From: Phlegmacium glaucopus
Taxonomy: Eukaryota > Basidiomycota > Agaricomycetes > Agaricales > Cortinariaceae
NCBI GenBank assembly: GCA_015039465.1
Contig: MU130363.1
Span: 86,393-150,392 of the forward strand
Direction of reading: 5' to 3'
Length of the DNA stretch: 64,000 nt
Shown: piece after piece, positions 17,717 through 28,661 of the stretch
How the letters are laid out: every line of letters begins with the position of its first letter
How positions within the stretch are numbered: position 1 is the stretch's first letter
Notes under the pieces: model-generated
Seen by the model: the letters and a program-made list of their open reading frames with translations, nothing else
The model's database searches: none
Told to the model about the DNA's origin: nothing
Made by a program: the position numbers and the translations under genes

Positions 17717-18817
17717 TCAACGCCACTTCAAGCTCGTCAATGAGCTGTTGGATGCATTGTGCTTGAATGGCACAAGCCTCTTCCTCTCCTGCAAGCACAT
17801 AAGTGGAACCACTCCTTTTGGCGCGTCTTTTCTGCCCAAAAATTGTACAAAGCACCACCCGTCTTTGTAATCTTCGATAATGCGGAGGGTGTCTCCAACC
17901 TTGATGTGCAGTTCGTCTGGAAGATTCGGTGTGTAAAGGGCTACAACGTTCATCAGGCGAGGCAGTTTCACATCGGTGCCTCGTTCGACACGAGAGGATG
18001 AAGGAAGGGTAGGGGGAGAGGGAATGATCAAATCTTTAGGAGCGAACGATTCAGACCGTGCAGGGCTGATGATGGGGACGGGCTGATAATCTGGAACAAC
18101 TAAGGTTGATGTCTTTGATGGTACAGTGGAGGAAATAGGTGGCGTGGGGGGCATTGGTGTCGCTTTATACTTCTGTGCAGGCCTTTGCGTAGGCATGGGG
18201 ATCAATGTTTCCTGTCCAGCACTCCACGTGGTATAAACAGGAGGTGGTAACCCCACTGGCGCTTTTGTTGTTATTGGACTCAGCCAGGTGGGTTTGGACC
18301 GGGGTGGCTTGCCCTTTTGCGCGACGGCTTTGGGGAAGGCCAAAGTGGGAGTAGGAATCTCGTCTTCGTCGGCATTGGCAATCCTTAGTGGGAGGTTGCG
18401 TTGTGGTTGGCGTCCTAGGGTGCAATCGACAGGTGTAGGTATGGAAGACACTTTGCGATAGTGATATGGTCGCATTGGCGAGAGAGCGCTGCTGTCCAGC
18501 TTCTCAAAGTCTGTCATGGAATGTTTTTCCAGTTCGGGACTTGATGCAGATTTCTTTGCATCAGCAAAGTCATCTTTGTCGAATACAAAAGCAGGATTTT
18601 TGGTTTTATACTTGTGTCGACGTCGACTATGAACGTAAACCCCCAAAACTAAGAGATAATGAACTTCTCCACGATTCAACTCAGATCCAAAATACTCACT
18701 GATCAGAATTGCCGCGCCAAAACACGAGGCGATGGATATGATGACCACTTCCGACGTCAAGGATAGCTCTTTTGAACCATGCACAGTCGCAATCCCTCCA
18801 CGTCTGTGGGGGTGCAT
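17717..18817 (-). CDS. Single-pass membrane protein with C-terminal SH3 domain
   Basis: ATG at 18817 (MHPHRRGGIATVHG) is the first ATG; the frame is open further upstream but only from a TTG. One transmembrane helix (VVIISIASCFGAAILI, then ILGVYV after removal of a ~50-base intron near 18640-18700) is followed by a basic stop-transfer SRRRHKYK. A Pro/Ser/Thr-rich cytosolic linker of about 200 residues leads to an SH3 domain, VVALYTPNLPDELHIKVGD ... IIEDYKDGWCFVQFLG ... GVVPLMCLQE, with the ALYxxxxxDEL and W(C)F hallmarks. The layout (short outside part, one helix, disordered linker, terminal SH3) matches fungal Fus1-like proteins, which act in polarity and cell fusion; that role is only inferred. 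The stop is TGA at 17717-17719. Confidence 0.85.
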   Translation of the reverse strand: MHPHRRGGIATVHGSKELSLTSEVVIISIASCFGAAILISEYFGSELNRGEVHYLLVLGVYVHSRRRHKYKTKNPAFVFDKDDFADAKKSASSPELEKHSMTDFEKLDSSALSPMRPYHYRKVSSIPTPVDCTLGRQPQRNLPLRIANADEDEIPTPTLAFPKAVAQKGKPPRSKPTWLSPITTKAPVGLPPPVYTTWSAGQETLIPMPTQRPAQKYKATPMPPTPPISSTVPSKTSTLVVPDYQPVPIISPARSESFAPKDLIIPSPPTLPSSSRVERGTDVKLPRLMNVVALYTPNLPDELHIKVGDTLRIIEDYKDGWCFVQFLGRKDAPKGVVPLMCLQERKRLVPFKHNASNSSLTSLKWR

Positions 18818-19309
18818 AGAGGCTACCTGGTTTATACTAACGTAAATAAACCTGAAGCTGCGAGAGAAAAAGATCGCCAAGAAAAAGGAAAGGAAGGGTG
18901 GTCAAGGGGACCTGCGTAAAGTGTAACCCAGTTTCCCTGGTTTTGGGGGGAACCTGGGGGAGAAATGAATGTCATGAGTAGTGTATATAACAAATAAAAC
19001 TGTGCGAGAGTGATTAGGGTCAGCTTTGAAAAGTCTGATGGATCAGTCAAAGACGTTGCCATTGCCATACATGTCAATGTACAGACTAAAATACTTCCCC
19101 AGACATTCTAACATCCAATGTAACACCATTAATTCCTCCAAAGCCTATATTATATACCCTTTTCCAAATTTCAAGCACTCACTAACCTAGTCATGAATGT
19201 CGTTAATCCCAAGCCTGCTTGAAAGAGGCCAGCACAATATGTAACTCCAGAGTTCGAATCGTGCGACTTCTGGTGAGATAGTAGTACTAGTAACGAGAGT
19301 AAATGATCA
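18818..19309. other. Intergenic spacer, 492 bp
   Basis: 5' flank of the SH3 gene and 3' flank of the AAA+ gene. A TTCGAATC motif near 19252 recalls a tRNA B box, but no matching arms were found. Confidence 0.4.
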
Positions 19310-22300
19310 TCAAATGATATCTGCCAACTGATTGGATATGGCCCTGTACAATGACCTAGCGCCCTCTTCTGCACAATACTCTCCTAAAGCGGTATCAACG
19401 ATTTTATGGACCACCTCAGGAGATAGTGACCGCGAAGCATCTCCTCCAAAATTATACAAAGCCTCAGAGCAAATTGCTTTCTTCTCGTCCAACGTAAAAG
19501 GTACGAACGGAAGCACTGTGGTTATTCGTGATAATATCGAAGCCTGTGGGTGGGAACCCATGTCAGCCGGCGCCAAATGGTAATTTTACATTACATACCC
19601 CAAGCTGCCTAGAGACTTTTGGTCTTAGAAGTGCCATGAGATTAACATATTCTTCCCGTGTCATAAGTTGCTCGGGATTTCTCCGGGTTTCCAGGTGCTG
19701 GAAAACAAGGTCATGGCCAATGTTCGAGGTTCCGAGCCATATGACATTTCGGACATCAACATGACGGTTGCTAGCCTCGAATGCGCATCTACCGAGTTCC
19801 CAAGGCATTAATAGAGACCAAAGTGCCTTTTCTTCCGTTTTCTCGATTTCCTGCAAGGGGCTCAAACCTCAGGGTCAGAGTGCTAGAGAGTGTTATGGAC
19901 ATACATCTAGAACAACCACACATCGTTTGCCTTCGTTATTAATGAGAAACTCGGCCAAGGTGCACGTAGTCGGCGTCTAGAATCTCATCAATATAAGGCT
20001 TTGTGGTCGCTAAGTAGTCGTTCACTGTTACCTCATAAGGGCTCATAGAATATGATTGCCATAAATCGTGCGTCGATCTTAACGTTGTCATATTCACGGT
20101 ATGTGTTGGCACATCGAGTAATGACCCGACTATAAATAAAATATTAAGTCTGGAATCTGTGCTCAACAAGCAAATGCACTCACATTTCCGTGCTAAAAGA
20201 CTTTTTCCGTGCCCGCTGGGGCCTATCAACGATGAAAAAGTCAGCACCAGGGAGGTCAGCCAGGATATTGGCTTACCACATAACATCACGACTATGGGAG
20301 CGATGGCGAGTTCCCGTGAGTGCATGCTTAAAACTCTGAACAGCTGCTCGAGAGCTCTGTCTTGACCAATGAGTTCATACCGTACTCGCGTTAATGGGCG
20401 GAAGAAGGAACGATGGATGAGCGCAGAAGATTGTTGCGTGTGGGCTGCATCTGCCCGATCAACATAGTACCTCGTGGCAAGATCCATTTCATCCATGATA
20501 GATGGTTTTGTAACCGAGTCGGTGGACGGTTCTATAATCTGACCCTCCGCTGGAGAATAATATCCCTGTTCCATTTTCTTGGCTATAGTGGGTGTTGCGC
20601 CATAAGCCAACAATGTCTTCACAATGTCCAACTTCTTCGTCAATTTGTTATTAGTAAGAGTAAATGCGAGAGCTGACTGTGGGCCAACGCATTCATTAGG
20701 ATCTGCGTCACCGCTTTCCAACGCTCGTCGGACTTGTTCAACATCATCACTAGCGATAGCAAACATGAGAGTTGGACGGGGTGTTTCGTGAAATACAACA
20801 GGGGGACGAGCCACAGGAGCTGTGTGTGGGACGGCTGGGATAGGCCTGCGAATGGTTTCATCATACATATCGTGACAGCGAAACTCGGACCCATCTTCGT
20901 CTCCATCGGATTGGTCGTAGCAAGGTTCCGAAATACGGCTTGGAGGCCGAGGGTGTGTCCAGAAGCTTGCTGGAGCAGAATAGGGTTCATGGGCATTGAC
21001 TGGGGTTTTGGGAGATAGTGGAGAAGGCGTATAGTCTCTTGCAGATATAAAGGTATTGCGAACATGTGGGGGTATAAACGATGAGCGTGTAGATGAAGAC
21101 TAATATAGTTACCACCATCAGCAAGATTTCTAAAGATGGAAATTAAAAATCCATACCAGAGGAATGCTAGATGAAGAATGCGATGATACAGTTGTTGACG
21201 AGATAGACGTGCGAATGTTATTTCCTTTACAACAAGAGTTTGGTATTTAAGCCACAACTTAGGCATTCATGGAGACTCACCAGACTGTCGAAAGCTATAA
21301 GTATTAACAGAAATGGTGGACCTGCGAGACTGAGACGTAGATTGAGAAGTAGATTGTGCATTAGCAATAGTTGACTGGGTTTAAATCACTGAGCAATCAT
21401 ATTAATGTTAATGTGCCAGATAATTTACCAGTCGAAGAGGCTTCAAGCCTTTTGCAATAGGATTTCTAGAAGGATCCGAAATAGCACCTGGCAATAGCAC
21501 CTCTGCATGCGTTTCTAACGGAGAGGATGGAACGCTTCTTGTAAGATTCCGACCGGACATTAATAATGAATTACTAGGACGACCCTATGGGGGCATATGA
21601 CATCTCATCTGCAGTAAGTTCAGAACCAGACTTACCATTGTGTAAGATTTTCTAAATCCAAAGGGAACTTTCCTGGATGCCTCATCCTGAGAGCTTTGGC
21701 TTCCTGTTCTTGAAGGAGGATGATGATGTCTATCATCTGGCGCAGAAAATGGCGAAGAGCGCCCCGCTGAAAGGGGGTTGATGGAGGTTATTGGCGACGA
21801 TAGCGAAAGTGGGGAGTCGGCAGTTATAGTACCGGACCGTTTTCTCCCAGGAGGCGGGGGTGTAAAAACACGCTCACGCAGTGAGCTTGCTGGAGTAGAA
21901 TTATTTGACAAGACTGGAGCTGGAGGTCTCGGGGGGCTCAAGCCCGCGTTGCGTATTGAATCAGAAATTACATCCTTCGAGGGTGCAATATCCGAGTAGA
22001 TATCGTACAAAGAGTTGAGGGTGTCGTTTTCCATTGAGTGAGGACTCCTGAGATACGCCAGAAATGCAGTAGTATCATGGTCGAGCGAATTTTGGTTGTC
22101 ATCCAATTCCTCCTCGGTTGGCTCGGAGGGAGGTTGAGAGGCAGAACCACCTTCAGCGTCGTCAGAGTGGACTGAACTGCTTGAACGAATGGAAAAAGAA
22201 GAGTGGTCAAGGGCCTCATCGTCATCAAAGTTTGCATCTCGTAGTTGGAGATTTTGAAGCGAACTGCTGCTTTGTCGCCTGATCGCAGCAGTCACTTGTT

Positions 22301-23637
22301 CACGAACATAATCTTCATCAGGGCCTACGAAGATAGCTGTTGGGCTACCTTCATGATCCCAAACGGACGTATGGCTATAAGCGTCATGGTCAAGCAAATG
22401 GCTGTCCTCTAATAGTCCGGCTTGTATATCTTCGACTGGTGAAAGTACCAAACCCTGGTCATTCGGAGACGTATATGGCAGAATATATGACTCATTTTCG
22501 ACATCATCTAGGGGTGGAGGGGAGATATTTTCTTGAGGCGAACCAAGGCCAAGGTCTAAAGGTGGTACTTCATCTAACGTTGCAGGAGAGATAGTTCGCG
22601 CTGGCGACACGGGAGATCGGGCTATGAATGCGCCTAGGTAAGGCGACAGAACTCGAGACGAATGTGATCCGAACGGTGAGGAAAGCAAATCGAAAGTAGA
22701 GCTGATCGACGGACTGCGCGGGGGTGACGGAAGCAAAGGATTTGGTGGCTTCCAGGTATCTGCATAGCCTGAGTCGAAGGAATTGGCATCTTCATTCACA
22801 ACATTGGCATCCAGACGGAACGGCCCCAAGTGCAGAGTAGACACTTCTATGGGAGATAATAGGCCAACAGAAGCATGAGGTGACGGGGCCACGGGTTCAC
22901 TCCGAGTGAGCTCGACGGAGGAAGGCTGAACATCACTTTCGGGATGAGAAGAGTCGGGAACATGTACCGTGTCTTCTTCTTCTGCGGGGTCGCCATAAAC
23001 AAGGGGTATTAAATTTACTCCTTGCTGAAGCTCTTGGTCGATGTTTTCAGAAGGTGAGTGAAGGGAGAGATCATTATAATCAGAGAGAGCTGTCCAATTT
23101 CCTGCATAATCGTCCGTATCGTCATCTGTGTAGTATAATTCTTCCTGAAGGGTTTCGCCAATGATAGGAAACCCTTCATTTACTACTGTAGGTAAAGACT
23201 CTGACCAAGAGGTTATTTCTCCGGTCAAGTTGTCGTCGAGCTGCTGGCTTGCCACATTTGTCTCTCTTTCTGTATCGTCGGGATCCTCAAGTAGTCTGAG
23301 TGCGATTAACATGCTCGTAGTACCCGGCGAGCGACACGGTGAGGGAACAGGACTAGGTGAATCCACAACGACGCGTGGTAAATTGGTGGGAGTAGCATTG
23401 GGTGTGGCAGCATCTAGGTGATTGAGGGGTTGGTTGAGGGGCAATGCTTCCGGAATAACGGTTGCAGACATAGTATGAAGAAAATTACAAGCGTCCGCAA
23501 AGAAGCAAGACCCTTGTTGGTAAAACGGGCAAGGTCGCGCTGCAGAGTGGCGTGGGGTTAGGCGCATGAAAGGTTTATAAATTTAGAACATACTCTTTAC
23601 TCGCCATGACGGTTTTAGCAATGTCATCTCCGGACAT
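19310..23637 (-). CDS. CCCH zinc finger-ankyrin-ClpB-type AAA+ protein (one fused gene)
   Basis: ATG at 23637 (MSGDDIAKTVMAT) is followed by an intron, donor GTAAAG. A C-x7-C-x5-C-x3-H finger comes next (RPCPFYQQGSCFFADACNFL, then H) and a ~600-residue Ser/Pro/Asp-rich region. At 21634-21584 a ~51-base intron (donor GTAAGTCT, acceptor CCCATAG) joins KSYTM to GRPSNSLLMSGRNL in phase 0. Then come ankyrin-like repeats (MFAIASDDVEQVRRALESGD, LDIVKTLLAYGATP) and one AAA+ domain: ELIGQDRALEQL, Walker A GPSGHGKSLLARK, Walker B RCVVVLDEIEK, sensor text VIWLGTSNIG, and a D2-small-like end (EEGARSLYRAISNQLADII). Ankyrin plus a single ClpB D2 module recalls CLPB/Skd3 of animals. The alternative is two genes, but their stop and start would be only about 22 bp apart. 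Confidence 0.78.
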
Positions 23638-23800
23638 TGACCTCCTCCAAAAACCAAGAGAAATATATCGAAAAGTGAAAGCCGTTACCGTAGCTCAGCT
23701 GTCAGTGTCAATCTGCAATCAATTTCGTTCAACCATTACCATCACGTGATGACGCTTTGATTAGCTTTAAGCGGACCTCGAAATCTTTGTCAGAATCAGG

Positions 23801-24218
23801 ATGGTGGCATTTCGTATCCCTCGACTGACGCTTTTTTCTGGTCCCAACTGCTCTCTTTGCGACGTAAGGCAGAGAATTTTTCTCCATATAAGCATCAATT
23901 AACATAAATATGATAGATTGCAAAGATAGAACTCGCCAAAGTCCGACAATCGGTGTGTTGTCTATCTCATTCCAAATGTAATAAATCACTAAAAGTCATA
24001 TATAGAGAGCTTTCCAACTGGATATCATCAATATCCAGGACAAAGGCCAGGAAAAGTGGAAAAAGAAATATGTGTACTGGATACCTGCTCTCCATCTCGA
24101 GGGCAAGGAGATTGCCAAAGGTCGTTGGGACGAACAAATAGTCAATCAGGCTCTGAAACAATGGGACCAGGAACAATCCCAGTCGGGAATGGAGACGACA
24201 GACAAGCCTCAGAACTAG
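23801..24218 (+). CDS. Glutaredoxin-like protein (DUF836 / yeast YDR286C type)
   Basis: ATG 23801 opens MVAFRIPRLTLFSGPNCSLC, carrying the CxxC redox pair (CSLC) at the end of the first beta strand, as in thioredoxin-fold proteins. Two introns (about 23865-23926 and 23954-24003) join to AKVRQS, FQLDIINIQDKGQEKWKKKY and YWIPALHLEGKEIAKGRWD, the cis-Pro strand and final helix of the glutaredoxin-like DUF836 family. The stop is TAG 24216-24218. At about 110 residues it has the normal length. It probably acts as a small thiol oxidoreductase; substrates are unknown. Its 3' end overlaps the start of the next gene in another frame. Confidence 0.82.
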
Positions 24219-25276
24219 TCTTTCCTTTCTTCGCCGATCTGTCTCCCTATGGATGGGAGTCATTTGTATTCTATGAACGCACCGACACCGATATCCTTGG
24301 TACTCGAACGGAAAAGGAAAATGATGAAGATGACGTCGACCCTACAGCGAACCGTAGCCGTTGCTTTAATTGTGGCCATCCCGATCACAAAGTGACGGAA
24401 TGTCCATTTCGTGCCAACCGGGAACTCATAGCACTATCCCGTCAATATTATGAATTTTATCAGAGTGCCCGTGGGCTCGGAAACTCTCAAAGATTACACA
24501 CCGTTGAAGCCTGGCGACAGCAACGCTTAAACTGGCTTGAAGAATTTGAACCAGGTATAATTAAGGGAGAACTATTGACAGACGCCGTTTCTAACAGCAA
24601 CGACGAGTGGTTGAAGAATATATCGGTTTGGGGTTATCCTCTTGGTTGGGTCAGCCATCTTGACCCACGAGAACGTGTTAGAGATCGTATCTGGAGTGAA
24701 AACGACGGAGACGTTGCAGAAGAGCTTGAGACCGAAGAATCTTTCCAGATTCATGGGGACGAGGAGGTTGTAGAGCTAGTCTCCTTCAAGGATGCTTTTC
24801 ACCAACATGACCATTCTACAAACAGCCCACAAAGCGAAATTGACGTGGAAGCCATGCTAAAACGGACCCCAACTCCAACTTCAAGCCTTTCGGGATTTGC
24901 ATCTCGATCCCCAAGTGCTCCACCTCTTCCTTCTGTATCCCCTGTTCGATGGGCCACTTACCCAACAAGTTATTTCTGTTCCCAGGCCCTTGTGCTTTAT
25001 ACTCCTCCTACTCGTAATGAACCTTGGTATAGCGGTGTTTTCAATAACACAGACGAATATCTAAATCAGTTTTCGGCTTCAAACCAACCCCCTCCTCCGC
25101 AAGATGAGCCACCCCCGCTTCCGCCAGGCCCTCCTGATTCCGGATTCCCACAGAATACCCTTATACGTCCCCCGCAATTCGCCTCGTCCCTTCTAGAAAT
25201 ACCCGTTGAAGTGAAGCAAGACGCCGAAGAAGGCTCTTTGTCCGAGTGCGACATGGAACTATCTGATTCTGATTAA
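24161..25276 (+). CDS. Zinc-knuckle and PSP-domain protein (ZCCHC8-like)
   Basis: The frame is open from 24056. The best local start is ATG 24161 (MGPGTIPVGNGDDRQ), inside the glutaredoxin-like gene. A CCHC knuckle (CFNCGHPDHKVTEC, spacing CX2CX4HX4C) near residue 70 is followed by RxxYYEFYQ and a PSP-type segment (VSVWGYPLGW-like text, YPLGWVSHLDPRERV). The C-terminal half is acidic and Pro-rich. A knuckle followed by a PSP domain is the layout of ZCCHC8, an RNA-exosome targeting and spliceosome-associated factor in the nucleus. The stop is TAA at 25274-25276. An alternative start uses a weak intron (donor GTCGTT 24121, acceptor CCCAG) that would fuse it to the glutaredoxin-like exons. Confidence 0.82.
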   Translation: MGPGTIPVGNGDDRQASELVFPFFADLSPYGWESFVFYERTDTDILGTRTEKENDEDDVDPTANRSRCFNCGHPDHKVTECPFRANRELIALSRQYYEFYQSARGLGNSQRLHTVEAWRQQRLNWLEEFEPGIIKGELLTDAVSNSNDEWLKNISVWGYPLGWVSHLDPRERVRDRIWSENDGDVAEELETEESFQIHGDEEVVELVSFKDAFHQHDHSTNSPQSEIDVEAMLKRTPTPTSSLSGFASRSPSAPPLPSVSPVRWATYPTSYFCSQALVLYTPPTRNEPWYSGVFNNTDEYLNQFSASNQPPPPQDEPPPLPPGPPDSGFPQNTLIRPPQFASSLLEIPVEVKQDAEEGSLSECDMELSDSD

Positions 25277-25390
25277 ACCTCGCACCGAGAGAAATTTCCT
25301 CCAATCATTCGTAAACCTATTAGATCTTTTTCTTGACGCATACACAGAAGTATAAATGTAAATGCTTGAATGAAATCCATATAGTTTTTA

Positions 25391-26939
25391 TTACAGGACA
25401 GTTCTATTATAGGCACCCATAATCATCACCAGAACCCAGCAATTACCCATCACATAAATCAAACCCCTTATCCAGAGTCCGAAAAACACATTTTGGCCTA
25501 AAAACTCTAGCTTGTAGGCCTCACTGAGCCAGAGCGCCTGTGTACCAATCCATACACCCACACACATCAAAGCTCGGTTGCGCGACAGAGATAGCTGTGA
25601 AAGGAGCAGTGGTAGGAGGAGAAGGTACCATAGAAAATACTGAGAGAGGGGAGCAAAAATATCAGTCATTTATACTCTGCAATGGAACTGTGAAATGCGT
25701 ACCTGGGATGTACACACTTTGTTGAAGATCACGAACACGACCGTTTGCAAGAACCACGTGAAGAGTAGATCTTCTTTCCGCCGACCAAAAAGAAGGCCTA
25801 ATCCTAGGGTCAATACCATTTGGGGGACGAAACTAGTCAAAGGCGAGCGTAGGATGCGACTCCAAGATGAGATAGGCTCAAAGGTGGCCAAGTCAATTGG
25901 GGGATACGTCAGGTACGTCAGGTAGAAATACGGCGAGAAGTTGTGCCGATGATCCAAGCGGTGTAGATGGTAGAGATAGGATTCATAAAGGAAAGGATAA
26001 CCCCAACTGAAAACGTTCCCACATTGAGGTTTGTGATGTTCATGCAAGGCAACAATAATGGTACTCACATTGCATAACATCCTGCTCCGAGAAGTAAAAA
26101 CGTTATGGCGCTGATCATTGTAAAACGAATGGTTTTCGCGTTCACAATCGTTCTCAGATAACTTTGATCTTGACCGGAGTTTTCTATGACACCCAAACAT
26201 CCAATTCCATAAATCATAGGATAAATCTTCCAGTGTGTGCTAAGACCGAGGAGGATTGCAGATAAATCCCACCAGCCCTTCAAAGATGCATACAATGTGA
26301 GCAGCACAAAAAGGCTAAGCACAGACTCGGAAGAACCACGCGTTGAGATAGAGAAGACAAGTGGGTTGAGCAAGTGAGTAGTGGTATATATTGTCGCTAA
26401 CTTGTCTATTGATGTTGCACTGGTCTTCGTCTTTTGTTTGCCACCTTCAGTCTTTGATGATGGCGAAGCAAGCGTTCGGGACAGGATTTCGGTTTTGAGG
26501 AGTTGATAAATCAACATGCCGTTTATAATATCGCATGCAGAAAATAGATATTTCCCGAAGGAAGGATGCAACCATGCATTGGGAGTGAGTAGGATTGCAA
26601 GCAATGGGGTATAGCGGTATGTTTCTCGTGTATAAGGACTATTATCGAGATAGTTTCAGACATGTCAGGACATTGGCTGGTTACAACGTACTCTCCGATG
26701 TCCAACTGGTATCCAAATAGTCGTTTTAATGGTCCTTGAGCTTGATTCGCGTCTCCTGGTCCTGGTTGAAGAAGGAAAGCAGCCGCATCGCTGAAGACGC
26801 GATAATCCACGTCTGTGTATTTCACAAGAGAGCGAGCGTCGTGCCATTCACTATAAAGAATGAGGCTTATTCTTAGGACCGTGGCAGAGAGCAGAACACT
26901 CCGCAATGAGGGGAATGAGAGTGAAGAGAAAGATGTCAT
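25391..26939 (-). CDS. GPI14: GPI mannosyltransferase 1 (PIG-M, GT50)
   Basis: An ER membrane enzyme that adds the first mannose to the GPI anchor precursor. ATG at 26939 (MTSFSSLSFPSLRSVLL). The luminal DXD motif is seen in VKYTDVDYRVFSDAA. Next come the family blocks SPYTRETYRYTPLLA, NPLVFSISTRGSSESVL, LLGLSTHWKIYPMIYG, ESYLYHLHRLDHRHNFSPYF, TFVFIFNKVCTSQ-like text and YFLWYLLLLPLL, over about ten hydrophobic segments. Four or so short introns. The stop lies at 25391. The order and spacing match PIG-M/Gpi14 throughout. It ends about 115 bp from the convergent zinc-knuckle gene. Confidence 0.96.
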
Positions 26940-27179
26940 GACATTGTTTCATTCACATGACTGTGGCTGCAACAAAATAAATAGTCTACACGCCTAGAAG
27001 CAAATTCTTAGAACAATAATAGAAACATCAAGAAATATTATCATGTATTGAAGGAAGAAGCATTACTGCCCCGGATAGAACATGTGCAGCTGCTATTGAA
27101 AAAGAATAGAAAACCTGGGCAACACAAGACATAAATGGTGGAAGTCTACTACCAGAACAGAGGACCAACGAATCGGTAC

Positions 27180-28149
27180 TTAGATCTGTTACGACAGATA
27201 CATAAGACAATATTAGTAATGACGGAGATGTGGAAGGCTTACATATTGTGAAAGCCATCGGAAACCTATCATTATAGGGAAGAAAGCTTGTAAGCGTTCA
27301 TTGTTGAAGAAGGACTTTGTTTCTGCCTACCTTCTCCGTACCCTTGACGTTGAACAACAGAGCACATGAATATTTCGATAGGCCGGATATCGCTGAGGGG
27401 AACCTTGCCCTGATTTTGTCATCCATAATGAGCGACTTTCTTGGGTTAGACCATAGAACAATCATCACAAACCTTGCCAGTTGTTTGGTACAAGCCAAGA
27501 TGGTGCCTCAATTCCTCCTCGCTAACAGCGCCGGGTGCATCTATCTTGTTACCGAGAATGAGGAAAGGGACTCTTGAGAGCTCCTCAATCGACAAGAGAG
27601 CATCAAGTTCGGCTTTCGACTCGGAGAAACGCTCGAAGTCGGCACTATCGACGAGGAAGATGATACCATTGACCTCAGGGAAGTAATCACGCCAAAGACG
27701 ACGAGCTAGGAGACGGTTATTAAGTACTAAGCATAACAGAGCAAAAGACATACCTTGTGAATGTCCACCTAAATCATAAGTGTTGAATTTGACGTTCCCG
27801 ATTGCTAATTCTTCCGAAGCTGCGATAACAAAATGAGTTCGTCAAATGAAGAGATATGAAGGGAGCGTTGCAGACTTGGGTGAGTGGTGGGTTGCAGGGT
27901 GGCAAGTCTGTCATTCTTTAGCATATGCAGCAACGTCTGTATGTTGGTTAGATAAAATTTATTATTACGGAGAGACGAGACGCACTGTTTTGCCAGCATT
28001 GTCCAAACCGAGGAACAATATTTTGGCATTCTTGTGCAGCAAACCTGCATGACAATCATGAATAGGTTAGATGAGACAAGCCAGCCAGGATAAACAAGAA
28101 AACTACCGAGCTGTGAGAGGACGTCCCAGAACCAGTTGAGGATAAACAT
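27180..28149 (-). CDS. SAR1: Small COPII GTPase Sar1
   Basis: Initiates COPII coat assembly at ER exit sites. ATG at 28149 ([15 protein letters not shown]), the amphipathic N-terminal helix typical of Sar1. G1 reads [13 protein letters not shown], followed by [17 protein letters not shown] and the switch I Thr. G3 is NTYDLGGH, then [21 protein letters not shown]4 is [11 protein letters not shown], then [31 protein letters not shown] and LSQYI. The gene is split by many introns. The last coding exon contains only ATC TAA (27180-27185), reached by an intron with donor GTAAGCC and acceptor AACAG; this gives the family C-terminus SQYI. Sequence is near-universal for Sar1, so the call is firm. Confidence 0.97.
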
Positions 28150-28661
28150 AGTTAAAAGTGAATTATCAGAGACAGACGAGTAGAAGACGTGTAACTTGGA
28201 GTGAAGCGCTAAGCGTGGGACCAGACCGGTCACATACCACATTCAAATGTCACAATGTCACCCCTACTCGATTCCAAACGCTATCATGATAAGTAATGCA
28301 AGGTTCTCAGCTGATCTTGGATTCTTAATTACCGCTCTGTGACCCTTTCCACGCATGGTGACACTAGTTCTATGATTCTGCGCAAACGCCGATACTACTG
28401 TGTCAATGTTTCTGAACTTATAATATTCTGCCAACTACTAGACTTACATCTCTCCATGGATTGAAATATGAAGGACTTAGCAACTATTATGCGAACGACT
28501 GTCATTTTTGGCGAGCTCGTCAAGTTAAAGTGATATCAACTTGGTTCTATTACTGGTTCATACGTTCACACGTTCATCTCGGTGTTACCGTGACTTAGCG
28601 CCCGTAGTTCTTGCGATTATCCACCACATCTTTAACCATACCATTAACTTGAACCAACACC
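28150..28661. other. Divergent promoter region, 512 bp
   Basis: Lies between SAR1 and the ISG12-like gene. No ORF of note. It presumably holds both promoters; a short C/T-rich stretch precedes the plus-strand ATG. Confidence 0.45.

Noticed and set aside
18818..18880. N-terminal extension of the SH3 protein to 18880
   Set aside because: The codon at 18878-18880 is TTG; the first ATG is 18817 and gives a good short extracellular start.
19240..19285. tRNA B box (gttcgaatc)
   Set aside because: Flanking bases do not form a T stem and no A box lies upstream.
24056..24160. Upstream ATG at 24056 as start of the zinc-knuckle protein
   Set aside because: The 35 extra residues coincide with the conserved glutaredoxin-like exon in another frame and look like shadow sequence.
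27446..27751. Separate small ORF overlapping SAR1
   Set aside because: It is the central SAR1 exon (G4 motif NKID) read with its flanking introns.
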